64,000 bases of DNA from Acinetobacter calcoaceticus (GCF_900520355.1 NZ_LS999521.1:1984001-2048000), one strand, 5' to 3'; shown: positions 8,223 through 17,506, numbered from the stretch's first letter. The notes: generated from the sequence alone by a model not told the origin. Translations and numbers: made by a program.

Positions 8223-9476
8223 ATGCATCGACCATGGCCAATTTATGGACAACAGAAAACGTTAATGCTCATCAATATTTTATGTTGCAGTGCATTTTCT
8301 ACTCAGGCTTATTCAGCGGATGAAGAATGGAAATTTACATTAAAAAATGCATATATAGATAGAAACTATGACAATCCAGATGTAAAAGACACGGGTAGCT
8401 GGTCGCAATCAGTTTCTCTATTTTATAACTCCAATATGCATGACACGCCGTTAGAAATTGGCGGAACCCCGATTCAAATTGGGGCAAATGCTTCAGCACA
8501 ATATGCGGTTCGCTTAAGCCAAGATAAACATGTTGCAGATACCATATTACCTTTTGATAAAGCAACTCAGTCCCAAGCGCCCGATTATTTAAAATATGGT
8601 GCAACATTAAAATTAGGCTATAACAAGACTCTACTAAGCATTGGTGAATTATGGCTGGATTTACCCGTAACCACTGTAGATGCAAGTCGTCAGCTACTGA
8701 CCTCTTATTGGGGAACCAACCTTAAGTCTCAATTAAACGATAAGCTTTTTGCTGAAATTGGCCGTATTGAAAAAGTATCGCCACGAAATGAAGAAGACTT
8801 TCACCGATTTTCTTTTACTTCAAAAGGTGTGACTGGCTACTCCGACGGCCTTAACTACATAGATCTGCGCTATCAAATCACGCCTACGTTGAAGGGCGAA
8901 TATTACTTTGGAAATATGGAGAATTTATATAATAAACATTATGTCGGTGTTGAACACCTATGGAAAAACTCCAATTTTTCAGTTAATTCAAAATTCAAAT
9001 ATTTCAATGCCAAAGATAATGGAAATCTTTTCGACATCGATGCGCAGAATGTAGGTTTATTAGAAACGCTTAAAGTAAAAAATCACAGCTTTGGCTTGGG
9101 TTATCAACAAATTATTGGTGAGTCTGCCTACCCGCTACCTGATGGTTTCTTGCCTGAAACTTATTTTATTAACTGGAATACAACTGGTTTCTTCAAAAAG
9201 GATGAAAAGTCTTATCACTTCATCTATGGCTATGACTTTAAAGATCAGGTGCCCGGTTTAAATACGACTTTCAAATATGTATATGGCGATCACTTTAAAT
9301 CAGCAGATGGCTTAAAAAACAAAGAAAATGAAGCAAACGTTATTGTCAATTATGCCCTTCAACAGCCTTTTCTCAAAGGTTTAGCCCTTCAGTACATCTT
9401 TATTAATTACGACATTAAGCATGGAAATGATTTCTCTGAAAACCGTTTCTTTGTCAATTACAGCAGAAAATTTTAA
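8223..9476 (+). CDS. OprD-family outer-membrane porin of the anthranilate locus
   Basis: A 417-residue predicted beta-barrel. An N-terminal signal sequence (hydrophobic about 14-30, cleavage probably after Ala-Tyr-Ser-Ala) is followed by alternating amphipathic strands rich in Tyr, Asn and Gly, and the chain ends in Phe, as outer-membrane barrels do. It resembles OprD/BenP-type porins that let aromatic acids through the outer membrane. The start at 8223 is chosen for the AAGG at 8209-8212; a Met 14 codons later would also leave a signal peptide but lacks a ribosome site. It is 17 bp before the symporter gene and downstream of a XylS-type operator, so anthranilate is the likely substrate. Subfamily uncertain. 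Confidence 0.75.
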   Translation: MHRPWPIYGQQKTLMLINILCCSAFSTQAYSADEEWKFTLKNAYIDRNYDNPDVKDTGSWSQSVSLFYNSNMHDTPLEIGGTPIQIGANASAQYAVRLSQDKHVADTILPFDKATQSQAPDYLKYGATLKLGYNKTLLSIGELWLDLPVTTVDASRQLLTSYWGTNLKSQLNDKLFAEIGRIEKVSPRNEEDFHRFSFTSKGVTGYSDGLNYIDLRYQITPTLKGEYYFGNMENLYNKHYVGVEHLWKNSNFSVNSKFKYFNAKDNGNLFDIDAQNVGLLETLKVKNHSFGLGYQQIIGESAYPLPDGFLPETYFINWNTTGFFKKDEKSYHFIYGYDFKDQVPGLNTTFKYVYGDHFKSADGLKNKENEANVIVNYALQQPFLKGLALQYIFINYDIKHGNDFSENRFFVNYSRKF

Positions 9477-9493
9477 TGAGTTAAGGAATACAT

Positions 9494-10837
9494 ATGAAAA
9501 CAATAGATGCAAATACGATTATCAACCGCGAAAAACTATCCCCCTTACAATGGACGGTTTTTATCCTAGGATTTTTTGTCTTCTTCTGTGATGGCTTAGA
9601 CACAGGGATTATTGGTTTTATTGCTCCCGCTTTACTGGATGACTGGGGAATTACCAAGCCTCAACTTGCTCCTGTTTTAAGTGCAGCTTTAGTCGGTATG
9701 TCAATCGGGGCAATCATTTCGGGGCCTTTGTCTGATAAGTTTGGGCGTAAAGGCGTCATTGTTTTTACGAGCCTATTATTTTCAATATTTACGATTTTGT
9801 GTGGTTTTGCCGACTCGACTCAAGATTTAATGATTTATCGCTTTATTACAGGTATAGGTTTAGGCGCAGCTATGCCAAACATCAGTACCATTGTCTCTGA
9901 ATATATGCCTGTAAAACGTAAAGCATTCCTTACCGGTCTTGCTGGCTGTGGTTTTATGCTGGGTATTTCTTGTGGCGGTGTGTTATCAGCTTATCTGTTA
10001 GAAAGTTATGGTTGGGCTAAGGTCATTATTATTGGTGGAAGTATTCCCCTCATTTTAGTGGTTGCCTTATTACTTAAATTACCTGAATCAACTCAATACT
10101 TAATTACGCGCCAACAACAAGATAAAGCACAGCGTATTTTAGAAAATATTCAGGGCCATTCATTTCAAGAACCTGTAAAACTTGTTTTAACTCAAACAGA
10201 AAATGCCTCAGATGAAAATCCGGTTAAAATCGTTTTGGGGAAATACCTGTGGGGTTCAAGCATGCTTTGGCTGTGCTGCTTTACGAGTCTTTTAGTGTTT
10301 TATCTTTTAACAAGCTGGATGCCAACAATTTTAAAAACAGCTGGTTTTACGACGCAACAATTTAGTTTAATTGCAGCTATTTTCCCTTTTGGTGGTGTGA
10401 TTGGTGCAACCATTATGGGTTGGTACATGGATAAACTGAACCCGACCACAGTCATTAAATACTCTTATTTAATTGCTTTTGGGCTATTTATTGTCGCTGG
10501 TCTGGTGAGCTCAAATATTTTCTTGTTAGGGCTTACTATCTTCTTAATTGGTGCATTACTCGCGGGTGCTCAATCTTCTTTACTACCGCTTGCAGCTATG
10601 TTCTACCCAGCAGTGTGCCGTGCGGTTGGCGTTTCGTGGATGCATGGTATTGGTCGTATCGGCGCAATTATAGGTGCTTTTTTTGGATCACTCATTTTCA
10701 CGTTTAACTTAAGTTTAAGTGGTATTTTCTTCATTCTCGCATTGCCAACGTTCATCTCATTTATTGCCCTTAGTCTTAAAGTCATTCATGAAAAATCAAA
10801 AAGTAAACAAGTGTTGAAGCTTGAAGAAAGTATATAA
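9494..10837 (+). CDS. MFS transporter, aromatic acid:H+ symporter (AAHS) family, probable anthranilate uptake
   Basis: A 447-residue transporter with 12 predicted membrane helices. The AAHS signature DGxDTGIIGFIAPAL is in helix 1 (about 34-48), with the MFS loop motif GPLSDKFGRKG near 76-86 and a second LPESTQYL before the central loop, all as in BenK, PcaK and MucK. Co-location with antABC, the porin and an AraC/XylS regulator makes anthranilate the best substrate guess. It follows the porin by 17 bp with an AAGGA ribosome site. A bidirectional terminator follows. Confidence 0.85.
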   Translation: MKTIDANTIINREKLSPLQWTVFILGFFVFFCDGLDTGIIGFIAPALLDDWGITKPQLAPVLSAALVGMSIGAIISGPLSDKFGRKGVIVFTSLLFSIFTILCGFADSTQDLMIYRFITGIGLGAAMPNISTIVSEYMPVKRKAFLTGLAGCGFMLGISCGGVLSAYLLESYGWAKVIIIGGSIPLILVVALLLKLPESTQYLITRQQQDKAQRILENIQGHSFQEPVKLVLTQTENASDENPVKIVLGKYLWGSSMLWLCCFTSLLVFYLLTSWMPTILKTAGFTTQQFSLIAAIFPFGGVIGATIMGWYMDKLNPTTVIKYSYLIAFGLFIVAGLVSSNIFLLGLTIFLIGALLAGAQSSLLPLAAMFYPAVCRAVGVSWMHGIGRIGAIIGAFFGSLIFTFNLSLSGIFFILALPTFISFIALSLKVIHEKSKSKQVLKLEESI

Positions 10838-10853
10838 ATATTAATCGATAAAT

Positions 10854-10887
10854 AAAAAACTGATTTAGGCAACTAAATCAGTTTTTT
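10854..10887. terminator. Bidirectional terminator between the symporter and the AraC gene
   Basis: A perfect stem of 15 bases (10854-10868 with 10873-10887) and a GCAA loop, flanked by A and T tracts on both sides. It can end transcription from both convergent genes. Confidence 0.9.
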
Positions 10888-10904
10888 ATTTGGAAAATTA
10901 AATA

Positions 10905-11891
10905 TCAGAAAATTTTGCCTTTAGTTTCACTTGGGTTTTCGCCAAACTCTTCACGATATTCTTGAGAAAAACGACTTAAGTGGTTAAAGCCCCAATCATA
11001 AGCAAGCTTTGAAATAGAAATTTTTCTATCTGCTCCTGTGGTGCTCAAAATCTTATAAATTTGTTGGAGACGATATTTTTTCAAATAGGACATTGGACTT
11101 GTGCCGTAGCACTGTTGAAATTCGTCATACAACTTTGATTTTGAAACCCCAGCCAGACGTTGCAAATCTTCTGCACGGATTTCTTCATGGGCATGCTCAA
11201 TAATAAAATTACGAACTTTACGAAGGTAAGCTGGTTCATCCTGATGTGAGAGTAGTTTTAACGCTTCAGAATAATTATTTTCTTGAGACAATAATAAAGC
11301 TTTAATGACAAAATTTTCATAATCTTCAGACAGCATCTGCAAACCATAAAAATTGCTATATTGCGATTTTAGCTGTAAAAAATTCTGAATATTTTTCCAC
11401 CAAGCACCAATAAGTTGCTCAGAATCTAGATGCATTTCAGGATTAAAAATGATGGGAGTTTCTATGGGTTTATTCAGTAGATCTGCAAGAACAATTTGCA
11501 TACTCCGCTCAGGAATAACCACCTGAAATTTTCTGCAATCTTTATCAATCACTAAATCTTGCTGATCGTTATTTGAAACAATCAGACCTCTGTTTTCATC
11601 AGATTGATAATGAGCGCCACGAATGTTGAGAACTTGTCGCCCATGTATCGGCAAACTAATGCTATAAGCTTTTAAATTTGAGATATTAATGGCTACATTT
11701 GCACCATAACTGATCGTGCCAATTGCCATTTTTTTATTAGGCAGGCGCATTCCATCATAGTGAAAATCGAGAGTATCTTTGTAAATTGTGTCTAGACGGT
11801 GTTCTCCACAAATCGTGGACATCAAATTCTGCGCAAATTCAGCTTTGCGTGAATAATGATTGAGTTCCGTCTGTTGGCTGAGTGATATCAT
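10905..11891 (-). CDS. AraC/XylS-family regulator, probable anthranilate-operon activator (AntR-like)
   Basis: 328 residues: an N-terminal cupin-like effector domain of the AraC_binding_2 type (about 30-200) and a C-terminal double helix-turn-helix (about 225-325). The second helix-turn-helix block reads YDWGFNHLSRFSQEYREEFGENPS, typical of XylS/AntR/BenR relatives. It is convergent with the symporter. Operators with the XylS consensus stand before antA and the porin, so it is very probably their anthranilate- or catechol-responsive activator. The role is inference; the family is clear. Confidence 0.85.
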   Translation of the reverse strand: MISLSQQTELNHYSRKAEFAQNLMSTICGEHRLDTIYKDTLDFHYDGMRLPNKKMAIGTISYGANVAINISNLKAYSISLPIHGRQVLNIRGAHYQSDENRGLIVSNNDQQDLVIDKDCRKFQVVIPERSMQIVLADLLNKPIETPIIFNPEMHLDSEQLIGAWWKNIQNFLQLKSQYSNFYGLQMLSEDYENFVIKALLLSQENNYSEALKLLSHQDEPAYLRKVRNFIIEHAHEEIRAEDLQRLAGVSKSKLYDEFQQCYGTSPMSYLKKYRLQQIYKILSTTGADRKISISKLAYDWGFNHLSRFSQEYREEFGENPSETKGKIF

Positions 11892-12176
11892 ATCCTTTTC
11901 ACCTAGCTAAATAACTTATTGCTAAAAAAGCAACTTGTATGCCAATTAATATCCTTTAATTGACGAATTTTCTTGAAAATTATCATATCAAGAAAGAGAG
12001 TAAAGATTACTTTCTCATACTCTATTAGATTTTAAAATTGGAAATAAGTTAAATACCTTTAAAGTATAATTTCATACCTTAAAAACTTATTTTATTGGAT
12101 TTTTTATAAGCAACTATAGTTGAGATAAATCATCGTTTTGAACACTAAACTTACATATCTTTTATTTATAAAAAAA
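11892..12176. other. Intergenic region, AraC promoter side
   Basis: AT-rich, no coding potential seen. It should contain the promoter of the AraC gene near its start; I could not pick a clear -35/-10 pair or operator. Confidence 0.4.
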
Positions 12177-12199
12177 CCGCTTATTAAAGAATAAGCGGC
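12170..12199 (-). terminator. Terminator downstream of the hydroxybutyrate dehydrogenase gene
   Basis: A 9-bp stem (12177-12185 with 12190-12198), loop AAAG, followed on the minus strand by seven T residues. It lies about 20 bp after the stop of the dehydrogenase gene. Confidence 0.85.
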
Positions 12200-12216
12200 T
12201 TTTATAAAACTCTAAA

Positions 12217-13002
12217 TTATTGTGCGGTATAACCACCATCCATAACCACAGCCTGACCCGTTACCCCACCTGCTTTGTCACTCGCAAGGAAAATTGCATA
12301 ATCAGCAATTTCTTCAACAGATAACAAACGTTTTTGAGGAACCATTGCCAAAATTACATCTTCAAGTGCACTGTCTAAACTTACATTACGAGTTTTTGCC
12401 AAATCTGCGATTTGACCACGAACCAATGGTGTATCAACATAACCTGGGCAAAGTGCATTTACGGTAATACCATCGCGTGCGCATTCTAATGCCGCAACTT
12501 TTGTCAAACCGATTAACCCATGTTTAGCACTGTTGTAACCTGCTTTTCCAGCAAAGCCAATCAAGCCATTAATTGAAGCCATATTAATAATACGGCCAGA
12601 TTTTTGAGCTTTCATGATTGGAAAAACATGTTTAATACCAATAAATGAACCCGTGAGCATGACTTGAACTAACTTTTGGAAAACAGCCGTTGGAAATTCT
12701 TCAATAGATGCAACATGTTGAAAACCAGCATTATTAATTAAGATATCAACCGTACCAAAAGTCTGCTGAGTTAACTCAATCGCTTGTTTATAAGCATCTT
12801 CGTCAGTTACGTCACATGGTGCAGATAGTGCGTCAAAGCCTTGTTCTGTTAGCAGCTTTGCCGTTTCTTGGCACTTTTCGGCATTCATATCAGAAATGAC
12901 AACTTTCGCACCTTCTTGAGCAAATTTCTTGGCAATCTCTAGACCGATACCACTTGCAGAACCTGTAATAAAGGCTACTTTTCCGTCTAAAAGTTTAGTC
13001 AT
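12217..13002 (-). CDS. bdhA: D-3-hydroxybutyrate dehydrogenase (SDR family)
   Basis: An NAD-dependent dehydrogenase oxidising 3-hydroxybutyrate to acetoacetate. The nucleotide motif TGSASGIG is at 14-20, NNAG at 90-93, the catalytic Ser143, Tyr156 and Lys160 follow, and PGYVDTPLVRGQ is a family stretch. 261 residues is the usual length. AAGGAG stands 7 bases before the start. The next gene upstream (33 bp) is a GntP-type permease, and the acetoacetate CoA-transferase and thiolase genes are nearby on the plus strand, so this is a ketone-body / polyhydroxybutyrate-monomer pathway. Confidence 0.92.
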   Translation of the reverse strand: MTKLLDGKVAFITGSASGIGLEIAKKFAQEGAKVVISDMNAEKCQETAKLLTEQGFDALSAPCDVTDEDAYKQAIELTQQTFGTVDILINNAGFQHVASIEEFPTAVFQKLVQVMLTGSFIGIKHVFPIMKAQKSGRIINMASINGLIGFAGKAGYNSAKHGLIGLTKVAALECARDGITVNALCPGYVDTPLVRGQIADLAKTRNVSLDSALEDVILAMVPQKRLLSVEEIADYAIFLASDKAGGVTGQAVVMDGGYTAQ

Positions 13003-13035
13003 CTATTTACTCCTTAATACTTATAACGTGCTGAT

Positions 13036-14457
13036 TTAAACAATACCCGTCACGGTAAAGACCGTAATCACAACAAATACCGCTAATGTTTTAATTACGG
13101 TGACTGCAAAAATATCCTTATACGACTGTTTATGGGTTAAACCTGTAACAGCAAGCAATGTAATCACAGCGCCATTGTGAGGAAGCGTATCCATACCACC
13201 CGATGCCATTGCAACCACGCGATGCATGACTTCTGGCGGAATACCGGCTACTAAAATCGCAGCGTTATAGTGTTCAGCCATCGCACTTAAAGCGATACTC
13301 ATACCACCAGAAGCTGAACCGGTAATACCCGCTAAAACCGTTGTGGTCACTGCTCCATTCACTAAAGGATTTGTGAAGGTACTACTCATTGCATGGCTAA
13401 TCATGGCAAAGCCCGGTAATGAGGCAATAATCGCACCAAAACCATATTCAGAAGCTGTATTCATCACTGCTAGAAGTGAACCGCCAATACTGGCATTAAT
13501 GCCTTCTTTAAAGTTAGTCACTACACGCTGATAATCAAATAAAATTGCAGAAATAATCCCGACAATAAGCGCTAAACCAACAGCCCAGATGGCACCAGTT
13601 TTTGCAACATCTACAGTGTAGTCAGCTAAACCAACGGCAGCAAAATCAAAGCCATTTGGATACCATTCTTTAATCGCTTTAGACAAATATTTGTTCATCA
13701 CAGCAACGAGAATAAGAGGTACAAATGCTAAAAACTGACGAGCTGCACTACCATTATTTTGCAGAGTCATATCGGCTTCAATTTCTTGAGACGCCGTATT
13801 GTTTACTCCAAACCCAGAGAAGCCTTCCCCTGCTTTTACAGCAGCACGACGACGCCACTCTAAATAGCTCAAACCTGCACATAAAACAAAAATGGCACCA
13901 ATAATCCCTAAAAACGGTGCGGCATAAATATTGGTACCAAAGAATGTAGTTGGAATTACGTTTTGGATTTGCGGCGTACCCGGCAATGCATCCATGGTAA
14001 ATGTAAATGCACCAAGCGCGATAGTTCCCGGAATTAAACGTTTTGGAATATTAGCTTGTCTAAAAAGTTGGTTAGCAAAAGGATAAATTGCAAATACAGC
14101 AACAAATAAGCTGACACCGCTATAGGTTAAAATTGCACCTAATAATACAACCGTTAAAATTGCTTTTTTAGCCCCAATCCATCTCACAATAGTTCGTGCA
14201 ATAGACTCGGCAATTCCAGACATTTCAACGACTTTACCGAAAATTGCCCCGAGCAGAAATACAAGAAAGTAATCTTTAATAAAGTTCACCATTTTGGGCA
14301 TAAATACACCCGAATAAAACGGCAAAACATTGGCTGGGTTAATGAGCAAAACCGCGAGTAAGGCACAAATTGGTGCCATGAGAATGACGGAAAAACCCTT
14401 GTAAGCTGTATACATTAACAGCCCAAGTGAAAGTAGAATTACAAATAATTCCCACAT
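13036..14457 (-). CDS. GntP-family permease, probable 3-hydroxybutyrate importer
   Basis: 473 residues, about 12 to 14 membrane segments, with GntP-family motifs such as FLLGAIFGKVVEMSG (about 68-82), TFTMDALPGTPQIQN (about 150-165) and GGMDTLPHNGAVITLL near the C-terminus. The family moves gluconate or other organic acids with protons. Because it is cotranscribed with the 3-hydroxybutyrate dehydrogenase (33 bp gap), 3-hydroxybutyrate is the likely substrate. A GGGAG ribosome site is 10 bases before the start. A CRP-like half-conserved palindrome is at 14534-14549, 77 bp upstream. Confidence 0.85.
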   Translation of the reverse strand: MWELFVILLSLGLLMYTAYKGFSVILMAPICALLAVLLINPANVLPFYSGVFMPKMVNFIKDYFLVFLLGAIFGKVVEMSGIAESIARTIVRWIGAKKAILTVVLLGAILTYSGVSLFVAVFAIYPFANQLFRQANIPKRLIPGTIALGAFTFTMDALPGTPQIQNVIPTTFFGTNIYAAPFLGIIGAIFVLCAGLSYLEWRRRAAVKAGEGFSGFGVNNTASQEIEADMTLQNNGSAARQFLAFVPLILVAVMNKYLSKAIKEWYPNGFDFAAVGLADYTVDVAKTGAIWAVGLALIVGIISAILFDYQRVVTNFKEGINASIGGSLLAVMNTASEYGFGAIIASLPGFAMISHAMSSTFTNPLVNGAVTTTVLAGITGSASGGMSIALSAMAEHYNAAILVAGIPPEVMHRVVAMASGGMDTLPHNGAVITLLAVTGLTHKQSYKDIFAVTVIKTLAVFVVITVFTVTGIV

Positions 14458-14533
14458 ATATTCTTTCTCCCTAAAGAATAGATATTAGGTTCAATAAAAT
14501 TACCAAAAGATATTTAGGTTATCCCAAACCTAT

Positions 14534-14549
14534 AATGATAAAAATCACA
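14534..14549. promoter_or_regulatory. Weak CRP/Vfr-like site upstream of the GntP permease gene
   Basis: AATGA-N6-TCACA: one half matches the CRP consensus exactly, the other 3 of 5. It lies 77 bp before the permease start, so catabolite control of this operon is possible. A short motif like this in AT-rich DNA can arise by chance. Confidence 0.35.
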
Positions 14550-14830
14550 ATATCTATGCTTGGTAATAGGTAAATGAGCTAAAAAATAAAATATCACTAA
14601 AATATTTAAAAACAATGTAATTTATTTAAATTTTAAAATAATATATAAAATACAAATACTTATATTATTTAATTGGTAAAATTTAATTATTTAAAGAATT
14701 ACTATTGTTTTATAAAACTAATTAATTATTGAGTAAATTATATTAATACCTCCATATTATTTAACAAAGACAATTAAATAATATATTTTTTAAAATAATT
14801 TAATAAATATTCTTTAATTTTTTCAGAAAT

Positions 14831-14892
14831 ATCATATTAGAAGAATTTTCATATAAATTACCCTTCTAGGTGAGTTGAGTAATTTAAAGAAA
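14831..14892 (+). repeat. Direct repeat copy A (resembles the leader of the LysR gene at 16380)
   Basis: 62 bases matching 16314-16375 with 8 differences, including an uninterrupted 19-base identity around AATTACCCTTCTAGGTGAG. The second copy is the immediate leader and ribosome-binding region of the LysR gene; this copy has no LysR gene behind it. Confidence 0.85.
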
Positions 14893-14951
14893 AGATAGGA
14901 TGTAACTATGACCAAGCGGGACTCTTACACCATTTTACTTTCTTCCAGAAA

Positions 14952-14979
14952 ATAAAAAACCCACTCATTGGGTGGGTTT
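14952..14979 (-). terminator. Terminator after the small secreted-protein gene
   Basis: An 8-bp stem (14957-14964 with 14972-14979) of AAACCCAC type with a 7-base loop. On the minus strand it is followed by a T tract, about 20 bp after the stop at 14999. Confidence 0.85.
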
Positions 14980-14998
14980 GGTCAGTTAAAGTTTGAAA

Positions 14999-15337
14999 TT
15001 AAATAGCTTCTATAACGATATACTTTCCTTCATAGAAAAGACCTTCGGTACTTGTTTCTTTTAATTTGCAATAAATCGCAATCGGATGGGTCAATTTTCT
15101 ATTTTCGTCACTCGGAACATGCGTAATCCCAGATAAAAAATTTGAATTATCATTTTCTAAACTCCAGGAAGCACCACTGTCTTTATGCCATTTGCTATTT
15201 GGATATTTAGAATCTAACCATTCAATACATTGCTTCATTGTTGAAAATTTTTTTGTTTCCTCTTTTTCAATTTTTGATGCCGCACTTACCGAGGCTCCAA
15301 ACGTTAAGAATAAAGCTCCAATTAAAGTTTTTCTCAT
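14999..15337 (-). CDS. Small secreted protein of unknown function
   Basis: 112 residues. Residues 1-19 form a clear signal peptide (Arg-Lys, hydrophobic core, Ala-Ser-Ala/Ala-Ser cleavage region). The mature part is charged and Lys/Ser rich, with two Cys (near residues 37 and 93), a Trp-containing segment around 40-62 and no motif I recognise. A terminator follows directly. It lies in the block between the two 62-bp repeats with two other small minus-strand genes that have signal or anchor sequences. Exported, function unknown. Confidence 0.7.
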   Translation of the reverse strand: MRKTLIGALFLTFGASVSAASKIEKEETKKFSTMKQCIEWLDSKYPNSKWHKDSGASWSLENDNSNFLSGITHVPSDENRKLTHPIAIYCKLKETSTEGLFYEGKYIVIEAI

Positions 15338-15388
15338 GAAAATACCCTTTATTATTAATAATTAAAATTTAAGAACTTAAGATATAAA

Positions 15389-15407
15389 AAAACCACCCTT
15401 AGGTGGA
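15389..15407 (-). terminator. Short terminator after the 43-residue ORF
   Basis: On the minus strand a 5-bp CCACC/GGTGG stem with a TAAG loop is followed by seven T residues. It begins immediately after the small ORF's stop codon. Confidence 0.7.
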
Positions 15408-15539
15408 TTAGTTTTTAGGAAGAGTTTTGTTAATTTCACTACTGGCAGTTTCATGAAGTTTTAATAAGTTAAAACTTTCATAGTTAGCTAAAATACAAAA
15501 AAGAAGAGCGGCTAGTAAAATTAGGGTTATCTTATTCAT
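15408..15539 (-). CDS. Small membrane-anchored peptide, 43 residues
   Basis: ATG at 15539, stop at 15408. The N-terminus is Met-Asn-Lys then a hydrophobic helix of about 16 residues including one Cys, followed by a short polar tail rich in Lys, Glu and Thr. A TAAGG ribosome site sits about 8 bases before the ATG and a terminator touches the stop, which argues for a real gene. It could be a single-span membrane peptide. Function unknown. Confidence 0.55.
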   Translation of the reverse strand: MNKITLILLAALLFCILANYESFNLLKLHETASSEINKTLPKN

Positions 15540-15786
15540 TTCATTTTACCTTAGAGATTTTATTTTTTATAATCCCGCAATGGTACATTAAAATATTATC
15601 AAAACCTTAATTATTAAGAATCTACCACAATTTATTACAAAAGCTGCTTTAAACTTAACCAAATTTTTTAAATCTCTTAATAGCAATACGACTTACGAAT
15701 CAACAGCAATGAGCAGACGTAATTTTTGGGTCATCTTTAGTTCATTCAAGTAATAAAAACGACTGCTGGATTATGAAGATGGTTAT

Positions 15787-16188
15787 CTATAATTCTTTAG
15801 CGCACTTCAATGAAGCTGCCTTTAAGTCATTATCGGCTTTGTAGACCATATTTGAATTAGAGGCACTCAGAGTTATTCTAGCTTCGAGTATATCTCTGTT
15901 TAAAAGCTTCACTTCTAGAGTCATACCATTTTGAATGTAAATTATACTATTTGCATACTTAACTTTGTTGAATACAACATGCCCACTGGTATCGTCACAA
16001 AGTATTCCGTTGCCATCTGAATCAAGTTTTATTGTTGATATGCTTGGGCCAATCGAAATTGTCCATATCCCTGGTACTGAAAGTGTTGAAGGTTCCACTT
16101 CACTAAATTTATTATTAATCATATGATTAGTTGGAGTTACACACCCACTTAATAAAAAAAACAAGCTCAATGCAAATATCTTTTTCAT
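15787..16188 (-). CDS. Putative lipoprotein of unknown function
   Basis: The product starts Met-Lys-Lys, has a hydrophobic core and a lipobox Leu-Ser-Gly-Cys (Cys at 15), so it is probably lipid anchored. The rest (about 118 residues) has a compact beta-rich look, with IGPSISTIKLDSDGNGILC in the middle and a second Cys near the C-terminus; I recognise no family with certainty. An ATG four codons upstream (16200) is possible, but the Met-Lys-Lys start gives a standard lipoprotein signal and has GGA at a suitable distance. It belongs to the repeat-bracketed block. Confidence 0.7.
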   Translation of the reverse strand: MKKIFALSLFFLLSGCVTPTNHMINNKFSEVEPSTLSVPGIWTISIGPSISTIKLDSDGNGILCDDTSGHVVFNKVKYANSIIYIQNGMTLEVKLLNRDILEARITLSASNSNMVYKADNDLKAASLKCAKEL

Positions 16189-16313
16189 GAAGTTATCCAT
16201 TTTAGTTATGAGTAAAATTTACCAGATCGGAAAATAGAAAACTACCCGAAGGTGACTTAAGTAGTTCAGCCTATTGTTCTGCACTTTCTTTTTCATATTT
16301 TTTGTCAAAAAAC

Positions 16314-16375
16314 ATCATATTAGACAAGTTTTCGTATAAATTACCCTTCTAGGTGAGCTGAGCAATCTAAAGGAA
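16314..16375 (+). repeat. Direct repeat copy B (LysR gene leader)
   Basis: Matches 14831-14892 at 54 of 62 positions. It ends in the AAAGGA ribosome-binding site of the LysR gene, so this is the functional copy. Confidence 0.85.
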
Positions 16376-16379
16376 TGAA

Positions 16380-17261
16380 ATGACGCTTAAACAACTAAAA
16401 GCTTTTTTAGCCCTTGCGCGGACACTCAACTATGCCAATGCATCTTTAGAGTTACATCTAAGCCAATCGGCTTTAAGCCTCACCATCAAAAGCTTAGAGG
16501 AAGAATTAGGCGGTAAATTGTTTAACCGTAATACACGCCGTGTTGAGCTTACACAGGAAGGCAAATCCCTCATTCCCTATGCTAAAAAATTACTTGCCAA
16601 TTGGGAGGAAATGGAAAACGATGTTAAACAACGCTTTAAGCTTAATCGTGGAACATTAAGTATTGCCTCAATGCCATTTGTGACTCATGCAATTCTGCCA
16701 GAGGTGATTCATCAATTTTTAGCACTTCATCCCAATCTGAACTTTTCAATTCAAGATATTCCCAATGAGACCATTATAGAAAAAGTACAAGATGGTATTT
16801 TTGAACTGGGTATTTGTTTTGAGCCTGATCTTACCGAAGGCTTAGAGTTTAAACCTTTGTTTGAGGAAGATTTCTTAGCCTTATTACCTAAAAATCATCC
16901 TCTTGCCGACTCTGATTCTATTACATGGCAAGAGCTTTGTTCAAATCCATTCGTTACATTGCAAAAGCCTTCAATTGTTCGATATTTAGTTGAGCAGAAT
17001 TGTTTGCGAAATAATATGACGCTTGATTTAAAAGTTGAATGCCATCAAATTTCATCGCTTTCGAGCTTTGTTGCTTACGGAATTGGGGTAAGTGCGATTC
17101 CAAGGCATTTTGCGAAACATATTAATAAAGAACATAATGTATTAATCGAATTAAAAGACGAAACTATTCGTAAGACCGTTGGAATTGTTTATAAAAAGAA
17201 TTTTGAAATTTCAAATATTTCTACTCAATTTATTGAGGCATTGATTCAATATAAATTTTAA
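16380..17261 (+). CDS. LysR-family transcriptional regulator (probable ketone-body regulator)
   Basis: 293 residues. N-terminal winged helix-turn-helix (about 3-60, with LNYANASLELHLSQSALSLTIKSLE) and a LysR substrate-binding domain (about 88-290). AAAGGA is 5 bases before the ATG. It lies between the hydroxybutyrate dehydrogenase/permease operon and the CoA-transferase/thiolase genes and reads toward the latter, so it probably controls one or both. The effector is unknown. Its leader is duplicated 1.48 kb upstream. Confidence 0.85.
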   Translation: MTLKQLKAFLALARTLNYANASLELHLSQSALSLTIKSLEEELGGKLFNRNTRRVELTQEGKSLIPYAKKLLANWEEMENDVKQRFKLNRGTLSIASMPFVTHAILPEVIHQFLALHPNLNFSIQDIPNETIIEKVQDGIFELGICFEPDLTEGLEFKPLFEEDFLALLPKNHPLADSDSITWQELCSNPFVTLQKPSIVRYLVEQNCLRNNMTLDLKVECHQISSLSSFVAYGIGVSAIPRHFAKHINKEHNVLIELKDETIRKTVGIVYKKNFEISNISTQFIEALIQYKF

Positions 17262-17506
17262 AAATTAAATACTGGATTTTAGGATGAGATAAGCTTACGG
17301 CCAAGGTGAATTTCTTAATTATTATATTTTTCAATAACCTGAGACAATATTTTAAAAGATTTTAGCTTTGTATGCTTCTGATCTTTTGTTGTTAATTTGA
17401 TAGCATTCATTGATTATACTTATTAATCCTTTAAAAAAATTAACTTCTATAATACAAATTGAGATGCTAAAAGTAAGATTACTAAGGGATATAGGAAAAT
17501 AATAGA

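Larger units (their letters stand above)
14458..14998. other. 541-bp AT-rich intergenic region with one copy of a 62-bp repeat
   Basis: Extremely AT rich between about 14560 and 14830, with no credible gene. It contains a CRP-like site (14534-14549), the first copy of a direct repeat (14831-14892), a 15-codon ATG-to-stop frame at about 14908-14955 that I do not call a gene, and a terminator (14952-14979). Confidence 0.6.

Noticed and set aside
8120..8323. 67-codon frame overlapping the porin start
   Set aside because: Overlaps the porin signal region in another frame and has no motif.
14908..14955. 15-codon ATG frame after repeat copy A
   Set aside because: Too short, no clear ribosome site; the terminator of the convergent gene follows. 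More likely chance or a remnant.
14831..16375. Insertion sequence or transposon between the two 62-bp repeats
   Set aside because: No transposase, no terminal inverted repeats; the genes inside are small exported proteins.
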